DNA of 64,000 bases. It comes from Sipunculus nudus (Eukaryota > Annelida > Sipuncula > Golfingiida > Sipunculidae). The notes beneath the pieces are model-generated. The model was not told the DNA's origin, did not search any database, and saw only the letters and a list, made by a program, of their open reading frames with translations. The translations under genes were made by a program, and so were the position numbers. Shown here piece after piece: positions 37,501 to 45,356 of the stretch (positions are counted from its first letter, which is position 1; the number at the start of each line of letters is the position of its first letter). The stretch covers positions 37,842,676 to 37,906,675 of the forward strand of contig CM049311.1 of assembly GCA_026874595.1 (NCBI GenBank), in the 5' to 3' direction.

Positions 37501-39642
37501 ACTGAATAACATTTATATGATGGAGTATTACAATTCAGAATTTTTAGACTGAATTCCTTTTACATGATAGAGTATTACTATTCAGATATTTTAGACTGAA
37601 TTCCATTTACATGATAGAGTATTACTATTCAGGATTTTCAGAATGAACTCCATGTGTTATTTGATAGATATAAATTGACGGGTGTGTTTGTTTACAAGTA
37701 TGACAGGTGTGTTTTTTTATAGGTATGAGATGTGTTTGTTTACAGGCAGAGATGTGTTTTTTACAGGTATGAGATGTGTTTGTTTACATGAGATGTGTTT
37801 GTTTACAGGTATGAGATGTGTTTGTTTACAGGTATGAGATGTGTTTGTTTACAGGTATGAGGTATGTTTGTTTACAGGTATGAGATGTGTTTGTTTACAG
37901 GTATGAGATGTGTTTGTTTACATGTATGAGATGTGTTTGTTTACAGGTATGAGATGTGTTTGTTTACAGGTATGAGATGTGTTTGTTTACAGGTATGAGA
38001 TGTGTTTGTTCACAGGTATGAGATGTGTTTGTTAAAAGTATCAGATGTGTTTGTTCACAGGTATGGGATGTGTTTGTTTAAAGGTATGAGATGTGTTTGT
38101 TCACAGGTATGAGATGTGTTTGTTTACAGGTATGAGATGTGTTTGTTTACAGGTATGAGATGTGTTTGTTTTCAGGTATGAGATGTGTTTGTTTACAGGT
38201 ATAAGATGTGTTTGTTTAAAGGTATGAGATGTGTTTGTTTACAGGTATGAGATGTGTTTGTTCACAGGTATGAGATGTGTTTGTTTAAAGGTATGAGATG
38301 TGTTTGTTCACAGGTATGAGATATGTTTGTTTACAGGTATGAGATGTGTTTGTTTACAGGTATGAGATGTGTTTGTTTACAGGTATGAGATGTGTTTGTT
38401 TACAGGTATGGGATGTGTTTGTTTAAAGGTATGAGATGTGTTTGTTTACAGGTATGACAGGTGTGTTTGTTTACAGGTATGAGATGTGTTTGTTTAAAGG
38501 TATGAGATGTGTTTGTTCACAGGTATGAGATGTGTTTGTTTACAGGTATGACAGGTGTGTTTGTTTACAGGTATGAGAGGTGTTTGTTCACAGGTATGAG
38601 ATGTGTTTGTTTACAGGTATGACAGGTGTGTTTGTTTACAGGTATGAGATGTGTTCATTTACAGGTATGAGATATGTTTGTTTACAGGTATGACATGTGT
38701 GTTTGTTTACAGGTATGAGATGTGTTTGTTTACAGGTATGAGATGTGTTTGTTCACAGGTATGAGATGTGTTTGTTTACAGGTATGAAATGTGTTTGTTT
38801 ACAGGTATGACATGTGTGTTTGTTTACAGGTATGAGATGTGTTTGTTTACAGGTATGAGATGTTTTTGTTTACAGGTATGAGATGTGTTTGTTCACAGGT
38901 ATGAGATGTGTTTGTTTACAGGTATGAGATGTGTTTGTTTACAGGTATGAGATGTGTTTGTTCACAGGTATGAGATGTGTTTGTTAACAGGTATGACAGG
39001 TGTGGTTGTTTACAGGTATGAGATGTGTTTGTTTAAAGGTATGAGATGTGTTTGTTCACAGGTATGAGATGTGTTTGTTTACAGGTATGAGATGTGTTTG
39101 TTTACAGGTATGAGATGTGTTTGTTCACAGGTATGAGATGTGTTTGTTTACAGGTATGACAGGTGTGTTTGTTTAGAGGTATGAGATGTGTTTGTTTACA
39201 GGTATGAGATGTGTTTGTTCACAGGTATGAGATGTGTTTGTTTACAGGTATGAGATGTGTTTGTTTACAGGTATGAGATGTGTTTGTTTACAGGTATGAG
39301 ATGTGTTTGTTTACAGGTATGAGATGTGTTTGTTTACAGGTATGAGATGTGTTTGTTTACAGGTATGAGATGTGTTTGTTTACAGGTATGAGATGTGTTT
39401 GTTCACAGGTATGAGATGTGTTTGTTAAAAGTATCAGATGTGTTTGTTCACAGGTATGAGATGTGTATGTTTACAGGTATGAGATGAAGTCACCTGCGTT
39501 TCACTATGAAGCCCATAAGAACACAGAGCTGCTGAGAAACAAGGAGAACTGGCAAGAACTGCTCGACTACAGGAATGAACTAACACAAGCTAGTAAAGAA
39601 TTCAGAAGGTCCTACACAGGGATAAGTGATAAATCCTGTTAG
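11261..39642 (+). CDS. Four-exon gene for an unrecognised 395-residue protein
   Basis: Coding exons are 11261-11316, 23508-24328, 36023-36167 and 39477-39642. All three introns have GT-AG borders and the phases agree, giving 1188 bp with one stop. I do not recognise the product. Residues 1-19 start MSEWVNGEFVVRGSKPPLG. The middle (about 20-290) is low in hydrophobics and rich in Ser, Thr, Asn and Pro, with a basic patch (KPWKPKKLSR) and a poly-Ser run, so it is probably disordered. About 300-342 is a charged helix-forming stretch (LARLRMERLRLEEEHLLEVK). The end (WYEMK, FHYEAHKNTELL, ENWQELLDYRNEL) looks like a conserved folded or binding segment. No signal peptide or membrane helix is seen. 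A soluble scaffold or cytoskeletal adaptor is a guess. Extra alternative exons cannot be excluded. Confidence 0.8.
11655..13148. repeat. Large inverted repeat (arms about 490 bp, loop about 520 bp)
   Basis: The left arm 11655-12144 is the imperfect reverse complement of 12664-13148. Matching landmarks are AATTGTATCCTATA, ATCCTTTCTTCA, CAACATGCT, ATGATTCCTCCC, the GTATGCACATGGATCACAG segment, AAACCAGTGACTCCACCTTG, CAGCTGAGGGTTAATTTTT, CCTCATTTTAACAACTA and GTAGATTTAAATAT. Mismatches are spread throughout, so the arms are old. It could be a snapback element or two elements inserted in opposition. A transcript would fold into a long hairpin, because the whole structure lies inside an intron. Confidence 0.8.
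12141..12200 (+). other. tRNA-like segment (A-box and B-box) at the start of the loop
   Basis: TGGCGCATTGGTAGT (from 12144) resembles an RNA polymerase III A box, and GGTTCGAGACC (12187-12197) is a near-perfect B box at tRNA-like spacing. A full cloverleaf with a clean acceptor stem is not evident, so this is more likely a tRNA-derived SINE head than a tRNA gene. It starts exactly where the left arm of the large inverted repeat ends. Confidence 0.45.
13440..13735 (+). mobile_element. Truncated family H MITE
   Basis: The left end, ACTCTTATAAAATAAAGGTC, matches the family H terminus at 5803 and 41324. The interior resembles the reverse strand of the 41324 element (both translate to an MT-RLFY-H-like string). 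A matching right terminus is not visible, so this copy is truncated. The apparent reading frame is a repeat, not a gene. Confidence 0.45.
14001..14028 (-). mobile_element. Family A left-end remnant
   Basis: On the minus strand this reads GGACCCATGGGTCACAACAC followed by TCAGCTGA, the palindromic left terminus of family A (compare 62669-62690). It abuts the left end of the family B element at 14029, so one insertion probably interrupted the other. Confidence 0.45.
14029..15267 (+). mobile_element. Helitron-like element, family B, copy 1
   Basis: The left end is TATTGAATCCGCCAAAACAG followed by TTTTGCGG, a subterminal hairpin. The right end is GTAGTCGCTTGACGACTA, then a short spacer and CTAG, with T on the outside. 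That order (hairpin, about 10 nt, CTRR) is the Helitron 3' signature. The interior is a tandem array of monomers of alternating 148-150 and 128-131 bp, each ending in GGTGGCGCCACC or a one-base variant (14330, 14479, 14551, 14680, 14828, 14956, 15106). A second copy at 31430-32613 shares both ends. There is no Rep/helicase gene, so it is non-autonomous. It lies in intron 1 of the 11261 gene. Confidence 0.7.
15497..16262. repeat. Minisatellite, unit about 60 bp, roughly 12-13 copies
   Basis: Degenerate direct repeats carry GAGCCAGAAGCTGCCTGATC, then AGATAGAGAAGGGTTAACTAGAGT and a C/T-rich link. Copy length varies and the last units are very diverged. It is intronic. Confidence 0.85.
17150..17230. 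repeat. (AT)n-(AG)n compound microsatellite
   Basis: About 50 bp of alternating AT is followed directly by about 30 bp of AG. A similar AT-to-AG compound run is at 45283-45356. Confidence 0.95.
18382..18804. mobile_element. Insert flanked by 13-bp direct repeats
   Basis: AGGAATCACAAAT occurs at 18382-18394 and 18792-18804 and brackets about 397 bp of less AT-rich DNA. The enclosed segment has GCAGCAGCAA-type stretches and long open frames on both strands that match nothing I recognise. A perfect 13-bp duplication fits target-primed retroposition, but no poly-A tail is visible, so the class is open. Confidence 0.4.
19062..19400. repeat. Minisatellite, unit about 45 bp, about 8 copies
   Basis: Units carry CTTAGCTGAGCACAATTTAA, CTGGCAGAGACATTAGCATAA and variants. 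A single related unit stands alone near 18025-18075. It is intronic. Confidence 0.8.
21493..21645. repeat. Dispersed repeat, copy 1
   Basis: AAACTGTTTGCTTATTCCTG, then AACAAGTG, CATAAACACAG and ATCAAG reappear in the same order at about 31046-31195 with many differences. It is an old dispersed repeat of unknown class. Confidence 0.5.
23508..24328 (+). CDS. Exon 2 of the unrecognised gene
   Basis: This 821-bp exon follows the acceptor TTTTAATTACAG and ends at CAG|GTGGGT. It encodes about 273 residues with a hydrophilic Ser/Asn/Thr/Pro composition. Recognisable patches are SLYSPDNYRGSGHY, the acidic DDDLGGYSDASNDHEQ, AKPPHEAQWYTKPRHLERKE, the LDRPVGTIGASIAAKK segment and a C-terminal poly-Ser run. 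Codon usage is balanced and the frame stays open throughout, unlike the surrounding AT-rich DNA. It starts with the third base of a split Gly codon and ends with the first base of the next codon. Confidence 0.85.
24434..25569 (-). mobile_element. pogo/Tigger-type transposon, internally deleted
   Basis: The left terminus is CAGTTGTAACTTGATAATCC. The right terminus on the minus strand is CAGTTGGGACTTGACATCCT. TA lies on both outer sides (24432-24433 and 25570-25571), the usual target duplication of Tc1/mariner/pogo elements. It carries a transposase C-terminal remnant at 24895-25200, minus strand. At 1136 bp it is shorter than an autonomous Tigger (usually over 2 kb). A 26-T run sits at 25480-25505. 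Confidence 0.8.
24895..25200 (-). pseudogene. Tigger/pogo transposase C-terminal remnant
   Basis: The minus strand reads about 100 residues with TGEEYLALDN, ALNSTDHM, a PTAAEIVSMVKED segment, an acidic run (NSDSESEGED) and ERWLLYMDEQ. This layout of a two-helix EYL-D motif, the AEIV motif, an acidic linker and a terminal helical segment is that of the C-terminal tail of Tigger/jerky-type transposases. The CENP-B-like DNA-binding domains and the DDE catalytic core are missing, so it cannot catalyse transposition. There is no credible start codon; the frame opens on a GTG. It lies inside matched Tigger ends, which supports the assignment independently. Confidence 0.7.
26335..26870. repeat. Dispersed repeat, copy 1
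   Basis: About 400-500 bp is shared with 32745-33235. Landmarks in order are CCCCTGTC-ACCTG, TTTTTTTGCACCAA, CATTTTCCTGTA, GACATCTT, TATGAAAT-G, GATGATGT, ATGCA-TTCACTGTTATGTCA. Identity is moderate. It is non-coding and of unknown class. Confidence 0.6.
27429..27668. repeat. Minisatellite, unit 40 bp, six copies
   Basis: Units start TCTGTTGTCAGTATCTGTCC and continue ACAGTGATGCACCAGTGGTA. Copies differ by a few bases. It is intronic. Confidence 0.9.
28510..28605. mobile_element. Possible mariner/Tigger-like end
   Basis: CTCCTGTATAAAGGCCAC is repeated, and the segment ends GGATACAGGAATTCTACTGTA, so the minus strand reads CAGTAGAATTCCTGTATCC next to TA. This form is typical of Tc1/mariner-derived MITE ends. 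The partner end was not found. Confidence 0.35.
29585..29777 (+). mobile_element. Possible short solo LTR
   Basis: The segment starts TGTCACGTG and ends GTGATACA, roughly inverse ends of TG...CA type. It contains AATAAAGGCTTCTGTCTTC, which resembles an LTR polyadenylation region, and is more GC-rich than its surroundings. No target duplication is visible, so this remains tentative. Confidence 0.3.
29815..30160. repeat. Inverted repeat cluster
   Basis: ATTTTGATTTTTATCTTTCAAGAAG (29829-29853) pairs with TCTTTTTGAAAGATGAAAATCAAAAT (about 30076-30101). GGTATAGTTCTCAGGCAC (about 29890) pairs with GTGCCAGAGAACCATACC (about 30147). Further copies of the second motif are near 29060 (direct) and 30330 (inverted). 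It is probably a foldback MITE with several local copies. Confidence 0.55.
30390..30870 (+). other. Weak tRNA-derived SINE candidate
   Basis: TGTGGTCTAGCCC (A-box-like) and AGTTCAAATCTC (B-box-like, 30421) are close together, followed by non-coding DNA with TGACTCATACAGGAGTGAGAC. The spacing is short for a tRNA. No poly-A tail or target duplication is defined. Confidence 0.2.
31046..31195. repeat. Dispersed repeat, copy 2
   Basis: This is the counterpart of 21493-21645. It shares AAACT-TTTGCTTA-TCCTGTA, ACAAGTG, ACATAAACA and AATCAAG in order. Confidence 0.5.
31430..32613 (+). mobile_element. Helitron-like element, family B, copy 2
   Basis: The left end is TATTGTATTCGCCAAAACAG followed by AGTTTTGCGGATACTATG. 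The right end has the perfect hairpin GTAGTCG-CTTGT-CGACTAC, then CCGTATT and CTAG, with T outside. The ends match copy 1 (14029-15267). Core palindromes are at 31746, 31895 (last base changed), 32026, 32176, 32305 and 32454 (one change), with spacing alternating near 150 and 130 bp. It is intronic and has no transposase gene. Confidence 0.72.
32745..33235. repeat. Dispersed repeat, copy 2
   Basis: This is the counterpart of 26335-26870 in the same orientation. Poly-T/TG-rich DNA lies at its left. It is non-coding. Confidence 0.6.
36023..36167 (+). CDS. Exon 3 of the unrecognised gene
   Basis: The exon follows CTTGATTCAG and ends at ATG|GTGAGT, a strong donor. Its 145 bp encode GSSTVLLSTPFQSELARLRM, then an Arg/Glu/Leu-rich stretch and IRGPKAKW. 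The heptad-compatible ELARLRMERLRLEEEHLLEV stretch should form a helix or coiled coil. It ends on two bases of a Trp codon that exon 4 completes. Confidence 0.85.
36341..36690 (-). mobile_element. Family A Helitron/HINE-like fragment, reversed
   Basis: On the minus strand the segment reads as a family A monomer followed by the right end: AGAATAATAA and TTAGAAGATTCTAGGTCCAG, then the AGACAGACAGG stretch and GAGCTAA-type terminus (plus-strand TAGCTCAG at 36341). One monomer is retained, with a degenerate core (GGTGGTGCCATT). A poly-C run lies at 36547-36560. Loosely related sequence continues to about 37170. Confidence 0.55.
37246..37650. repeat. Minisatellite, unit about 47 bp, nine copies
   Basis: Nine occurrences of AGACTGAATTCC or a close variant fall at about 37267, 37312, 37359, 37406, 37451, 37499, 37546, 37593 and 37640. 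Each is followed by ATTTACATGATAGAGTATTA-type sequence. It nearly abuts the 23-bp array that starts at 37681. Confidence 0.9.
37681..39486 (+). repeat. 23-bp minisatellite of splice-acceptor units
   Basis: Roughly 77 tandem units of 23 bp each begin GTATGAGATG and end GTTTGTTTACAG. Variants include TTCACAG, TTTAAAG and a 25-bp form with GTATGACAGGTG. The array ends at the functional acceptor: the last TTTACAG (to 39476) is followed by GTATGAGATG, the first ten bases of exon 4. Each unit therefore copies the intron-exon junction: a T/G-rich tract, an AG, then the first exon bases. Because GTATGAG also resembles a 5' splice site, each border is a CAG|GTATGAG double site. Sequence homogeneity is high, so the array has expanded or been homogenised recently. 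Confidence 0.95.
39477..39642 (+). CDS. Exon 4 of the unrecognised gene (stop codon)
   Basis: The first base completes the Trp codon of exon 3. The exon then reads YEMKSPAFHYEAHKNTELLR, a linker, NWQELLDYRNELTQASKEF, RRSYTGISDKSC and a TAG stop at 39640-39642. Only the acceptor at 39476 keeps this frame. Use of the acceptor one unit upstream would add 23 bp and shift the frame. The ten 5' bases are shared with the minisatellite unit. Confidence 0.88.
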
Positions 39643-42600
39643 GGTGTCTCCTGCTGTCCTAGTGCCTTGCTTTTATATATACCAAAACATATATATTCAT
39701 ATTTAGCCATTTGATAAGTAGAGACATGGCTATATATCACTTCATATTAATTTTTTTTACGTGATCTGTACATAAATAATTACTTTTTGTGACAGCTCTG
39801 CAAAGGCTGCTGGTTATTTTTATGAATTACTTATTTCGGCCAGAGATTTGAGAACATATAAGGATATTTAGTATAAGAGCCAGTTGTGAAACCACTGTAT
39901 TTATAGTCTGGTACTGCTTCTCATGTACAGAAGTGATTTTTAGAATATACGTATGAGTAATCCAGCACTAAGTTGCCTGTGAGCAGATTGCTGGATTCTT
40001 GAATGTTAGTTTATATAGTACTAAAAGACATTTTTCTTAATTTTATATAGTTTACCTTTTATAGAACTATCTTTGATATTTTCAGATAGTTTTTGTTACA
40101 TTATGCAAGTCGCATAATCTTTAAAATGCAAATATTTAATTTATTTTATCTTGCACGGTTAACGATGATATTTGTTTGCTTAGTTTGATTTGCTTTATAG
40201 TTAAGAAAGTATCTTAACAATATAGCTGAGAAAGCTGATAATTGTTGAAAGTTGCAATATTTAAAATTTGGTCCCAATGTTACAAATAAAACTGAGAATG
40301 TTAAACTAAGTTCAGAAAGGAGAAATTTAGTCCAAAGAGCCTTTTTGTTAATGGATACATAATGTGGACACTGTGCATGGATTAAGTTGTATGTCACACC
40401 ATGCCTACTTTTTCTTTATCAAATTTTTTTGCAATCATTAAAAATATAAAATCATATTTCTTTTTGTAGTATTATTGACTCTGTACACAGATAGATGATC
40501 ATGTAGCCATGGGCTAATATATTTACAACTTCAGTTCTAGGACATTTAGGACTATTCAAAGCTTTTTCAGCCCTTATTGTTGTGTTTTTAAATTTATGAT
40601 TATTTTATAATGATTTTTCTGAAGGATGATTTTACTGAAAGATTGTCTGGCTAATAATGACTATTATAAGGCCTTGTAGATCAGTGCCAGTAGTCAGATC
40701 GTAGCTGGACTTTTTTGGATCCTCAGCAGTGTAATTATATAAGTTTGGTAAGATTGTCACCTGTGCTGATATATCTTTGTTGTTATGTAGTTATAAGATC
40801 TACCGGTATATAAAATAGATATCTGTTATTTTCAGTACTATTCTGACTTAATGACATTTGCATTGATGTAGCTTTATATTAATCTGTAGTCTCATTCTTT
40901 TGGTGGATTATTTAAGCCAGAAGGAAAGGCTTATATGGGTGGATGAGTTTCTTTCCGTCTATATAAATGTTCAAGACATAATTTTTATTGCTGGGCTTTC
41001 TATTTCTTTGCTCTTCTGCCTGTGTTTACGCTGAGTATGACTGATAAAAAAAAACTGACCTTTGGTCACAATTTTAGTCCTAAGTGACAGATTTGCTCCT
41101 GATATTTTGTACCTCTGACCTTATTCCAAGGTTGTATACTCCATAGCCTTTATGCCATTATCACTATGTTGTGGGCGTTGGTGGGGGCGCTTCCATTGAT
41201 CGCTTGGCCACTGCAGACATCTAGTTGAATAATGTTAAAGTAAGACATTAAAACTTGACTGAACAGAACAGGACAGTCTTCTTTTGCCCTATCATGTTTA
41301 CATTATCTGAAGATGGGTAGATATTACTCTTATTAAATAATGGGTCATATTGCGCTAACACCCTGCTGGGACACAGACCTGTGCTCCCTGCCCGCAGGGC
41401 TGGTGTGCTGTCAGTGTATAAACAAAATGTACAAACATTAGCTCAATGAAGCGTGCTGGGCTGGTTGATGCACCAGTGACATGGTTATGATAAAATAGTC
41501 TTAATGTCATATTAGGTCGGTGAACTGGGAACAAAGTCAAAGGGTAATATGACCTATAATTTAATAGGAGTAGGTTGATATATGATATGTAGAACATATA
41601 TTTTCTACCATGTCCCATGGGTATGTTATCTGACTGGTTCATTTTAAACAGCAGCTGATAATTTTCACCTGTTCTGTGTTATTATTAATGGCCCTTTATA
41701 CCTGGCGTGCATCATATATTTGACATAATCCTATGCATGGCCAGCTGCTGTAGCAGTAAAATTGGTCACAAGATCTTCATGGTAAAAATCCATATCTAGG
41801 ATGCATAACCATAAACCAGCTATCTGTGTCAATGTTCATCACATCAAAACACACCAGCAGTGATTTCAGTCATTTTGAAAATCATTGTATATTGATATTT
41901 TTTATTATTTTTACATATAAACTCACATAATGACCACTAATCTTTGGCGACCACCTCGAAATAATGACAACTTGTTCATGGTCCTGATTCTTGTTTGCTC
42001 TTTATATAAGAACTCACTTAGAGGACCACCTCAAAATGCAATCACTTTATCAAGATCATATTGGTGGTCCTAATTTCAAGGTTTGACTGTATTATGGCAG
42101 GTGAATGCTGCATTTTACATAAACACATGACAGTGTACTTGAAATGGCATATTTAATAGCAGTGGTTAATACCAGTAGGCTACTTGCCTAACCTATTGAA
42201 GTTTACTGTCAAGATCTTATTGAGTGGCCGAACCCATTATACAAATACTGTAAGGAGAGTGGTTTTCACTGTCAGGCTATTTCAAAATCAGTTGTTAGGA
42301 GATATCCAATCCACATATTATTTTCATTGTACCAAACTTGTACTGTGATATATGGGTCTCATTCTGTGTTCCTTTTGGTTTAATTTATTATAACTAAACT
42401 GAGTGCTTTATTAGTAGGTACATTGATTATTAAAGCAAGCAGTAATTCATGGACTCCATTGATTGGTCATTTTCATCTGCTCCCACTTGCTGTGCTAGTG
42501 ATATTGTCAGGTTAATAAGCTTAGGTTTACTTTGTATGTTAACAGTTTACCCTGAATGATGTATGACCCAGATAATTTAATAATTATTGTCTATTTCATA

Positions 42601-45318
42601 CACACAGTTCATGCTTACAAGCTGAAATGCAGTCATGTATTAAAGTGCATTGAAATGTAATTGAGGAATATATAGGTGTGCTTAAGTCAGAATAAAGTCA
42701 ATGAAATTTCATTTAAAAAAAACATTGTTATGATAGGATCTAAGAATGCTTTTCAACTGATGTTACATAAATGTACATAAAACCATTCTGTCAGAACTCT
42801 GATTCGGAGTATGAAACTTATCTCTATTACCTCAATGTAGAAAAACACTTGTATACTTTGTCCTGTGAAGGAGCTTGAAGTCTGGTTGTCTACAGAAAGT
42901 GTTGATAATTCAGATACGCAAAATAATTTCTATTCATTTCGTTCCATATTTTTGTAATCTAGAAGTGTAAGAATTGACTGTACGACACATGTGAGATATA
43001 AATATATAACCAGTTATAATTCGGGGTCATTGTGATTACAAGTGTCAGCTTATCCTATGATAGGACCTTGCATATTCTTATTAGTATAGAACATCACATC
43101 CTAACATGATATGCTTCACACTCTTTTAATATATTTATAGAAAAATACCCTGCAAATATTTGCACCTTATTTTTTATGTTTTATTACACTTATAATGCCA
43201 TTTTTAGTGCCAAATTCTAATTATTGTTAGAAATATAATTATTCTGTGTTACTGATACCGTCCATGAAATTTATAACATTTTACTGTACAGATTTTTCTT
43301 TGCTGTTATTTATATGTTGTATGGTACACCATTTTTATTTTTTGTAATATTAGTGATATATCAAAGACCTGTTGACAATTTACCATTTTCTTTACTCATT
43401 ATTTTACATTATAATGTCCATTTATAAAAGATACGTTTGGTTGATTAGAGGGGGAAGCCGGGGGGGGGGGGGGGTAGGTTATGGGGTAGGTGGCTTCACA
43501 CGTGGATACACACCTATATGTGAAAATGTTCTTTAATCGCTAATGGGAGCATGGGTATGCACCTGTGTCTGAAAATAAGCTTAAACCCCATGTGCTTTAA
43601 ATGCATGTATTTTGGAAAACAATAATAAACCCCATATTCATAATGTGCTGTGTATGCCGACTCAAGGGTGCCCAGATTATAGACGTTTTACTGTATATAT
43701 GCTTGACCGTCACGTGCTTATTTTTTTTTTAACAAAATCATGTAGGGTCTTATTCATATATGTGCTTTTCTACGCACATTTGGGTATATATGTGTGTGAG
43801 CTTTACAGTTAATTATATGATCAAAGTGAAACTTCAATTGAGCATGTTTTCTTATGGAATATGCTAATCGAACTTTGAATTGGCCAGATTTAAAGAATGA
43901 CTTATGACATTGTATATTATCAAGTAGAATGCACTCCGCTAACACACGAACCTGCAGGGGAGTGTCCTGTCATTTTTACAGATTGGCGGTCATATAATAT
44001 TAGTTACTATAAAAAACCCAGTACCTCACTGATAAATCTGCAGTAGGGCCACACACACACAAAATGTTGTTCTACGGTACGCCGCTCCCATATTTCGTGG
44101 ATTTTTCTTTTTACAAGTGAAGACTAGGTCCTTGGTAATGTTGCTTATTCGTGCTCTGGCACAAAGTTCCTAACAAAATTCTAAATTTTGTGTTGATCAT
44201 ATACACCGTTTCAAGAATTGGAGCAAATTTTTGTATTTTCTTGGAAAGCGGGCAAATATGCATTTATTTTGTCTGCACTGGTAAGTAAGAAATAAAGAAA
44301 GAACAATTCACCCGTTTGCACAATATTTTTTACCCCAAGCGTCCGCGGAACAATGTTTTTGTGGTGTCCTAAACATGTTATATATATTTCTTTATCATGA
44401 GTGCAGTTTCTTGTTGAAAAAATCCACATTTGTTACACATTTTACCATCGCATTCCTTGAAACATGTTAGGAACGATGCTTCATATGTGATAGATTAGGT
44501 AACATGTATTTTTTATCACAACGCTTAACTGAATTTTTTAAAAAAGTAATTTCATTGCAGGAAGAGACCGTTCGTTGTTTCAGTGTATTAACACTTGTTG
44601 AGCATGTGATTGTGTCAGTTATGGGGTATGTAGTGGTTACATTTTGTTTGTTGCTGAAACTGATTTGTAGGCTATACATTTTTACATATACGTATGTTAT
44701 TTTCAAATTTAACATTTTGGTATCACAGTGGCGGCCCCGGATGTACACCAGGCTAGGCGGGCAAAGCAGTTTCGAAAGTGAGATCGTCTGTTAATTGAGG
44801 CGCAGTTTTGTTGATAGAAACTTGTATATAAAAATGTATCCGCTGTAATGTGAAGTTGATGATGGTTTTTTTATTTGATCGATGTAGCATTGTAACCATG
44901 GGTACAGGGATTCATGGCGGCTATATGTTTGTACTTTAAAATTAACATCATATTCTGCTCTCTGGATGGTCACAGAGACCTCCCTTGCGTCAGATCATTT
45001 TTTTACCATTCAAAATAAATAATGAATATACACAGTTTATGGCTTGTTATTAACATCATTGACGTTTCCTGCGTATGTGCAACACCTTATGTACGAGCAT
45101 TTCACATATCTTTATCTATTCCCACACAGGCTATAGAATAAGCTTCTAGCAGGCAATTAGCCCGTAACAGTGTTCATTACTGTACCCCATCCCCCCCTCC
45201 CTTGTGAAAGATAGTTCTTTTTCCCCCTCAAGGAATCTATTATCTCAAATGCAAATGTTTTCGAATGTGTGTAATATATATAAATATATATATATATATA
45301 TAGAGATAGAGAGAGAGA

Positions 45319-45352
<34 letters not shown>
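39643..45352 (+). other. 3' UTR and intergenic DNA
   Basis: AT-rich DNA follows the stop. Possible polyadenylation signals AATAAA occur at 40285-40290 and 42691-42696; which is used cannot be told. The region contains a family H MITE (41324-41572), a Tigger-like right end near 42086 (minus strand CAGTCAAACCTTGAAATTAG next to TA), and a poly-G run near 43460-43474. No further coding exon was recognised. Confidence 0.55.
41324..41572. mobile_element. Family H MITE, both ends present
   Basis: The left end, TACTCTTATTAAATAATGGG then TCATATT, mirrors the right end, which reads TACTCCTATTAAATTATAGG then TCATATT on the minus strand. The inverted repeat is about 28 bp with a few mismatches. The 249-bp element has no gene. 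It is related to the copies at 5803 and 13440. Confidence 0.7.

Positions 45353-45356
<4 letters not shown>
45283..45356. repeat. (AT)n-(AG)n microsatellite
   Basis: Alternating TA followed by a long AG run that leads straight into the foldback element starting at 45353. Confidence 0.9.

Larger units (their letters stand above)
36168..39476 (+). other. Intron 3 of the unrecognised gene
   Basis: The intron begins GTGAGT and ends TTTACAG. It holds an inverted family A element (36341 to about 36690, with related DNA to about 37170), a 47-bp minisatellite (37246-37650) and a 23-bp minisatellite (37681-39476) that runs up to the acceptor. More than half the intron is tandem repeat. Confidence 0.85.

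Noticed and set aside
37681-39476. CRISPR-like regularity of a 23-bp repeat
   Set aside because: The units are directly contiguous with no unique spacers, and the locus is a eukaryotic intron. It is a minisatellite.
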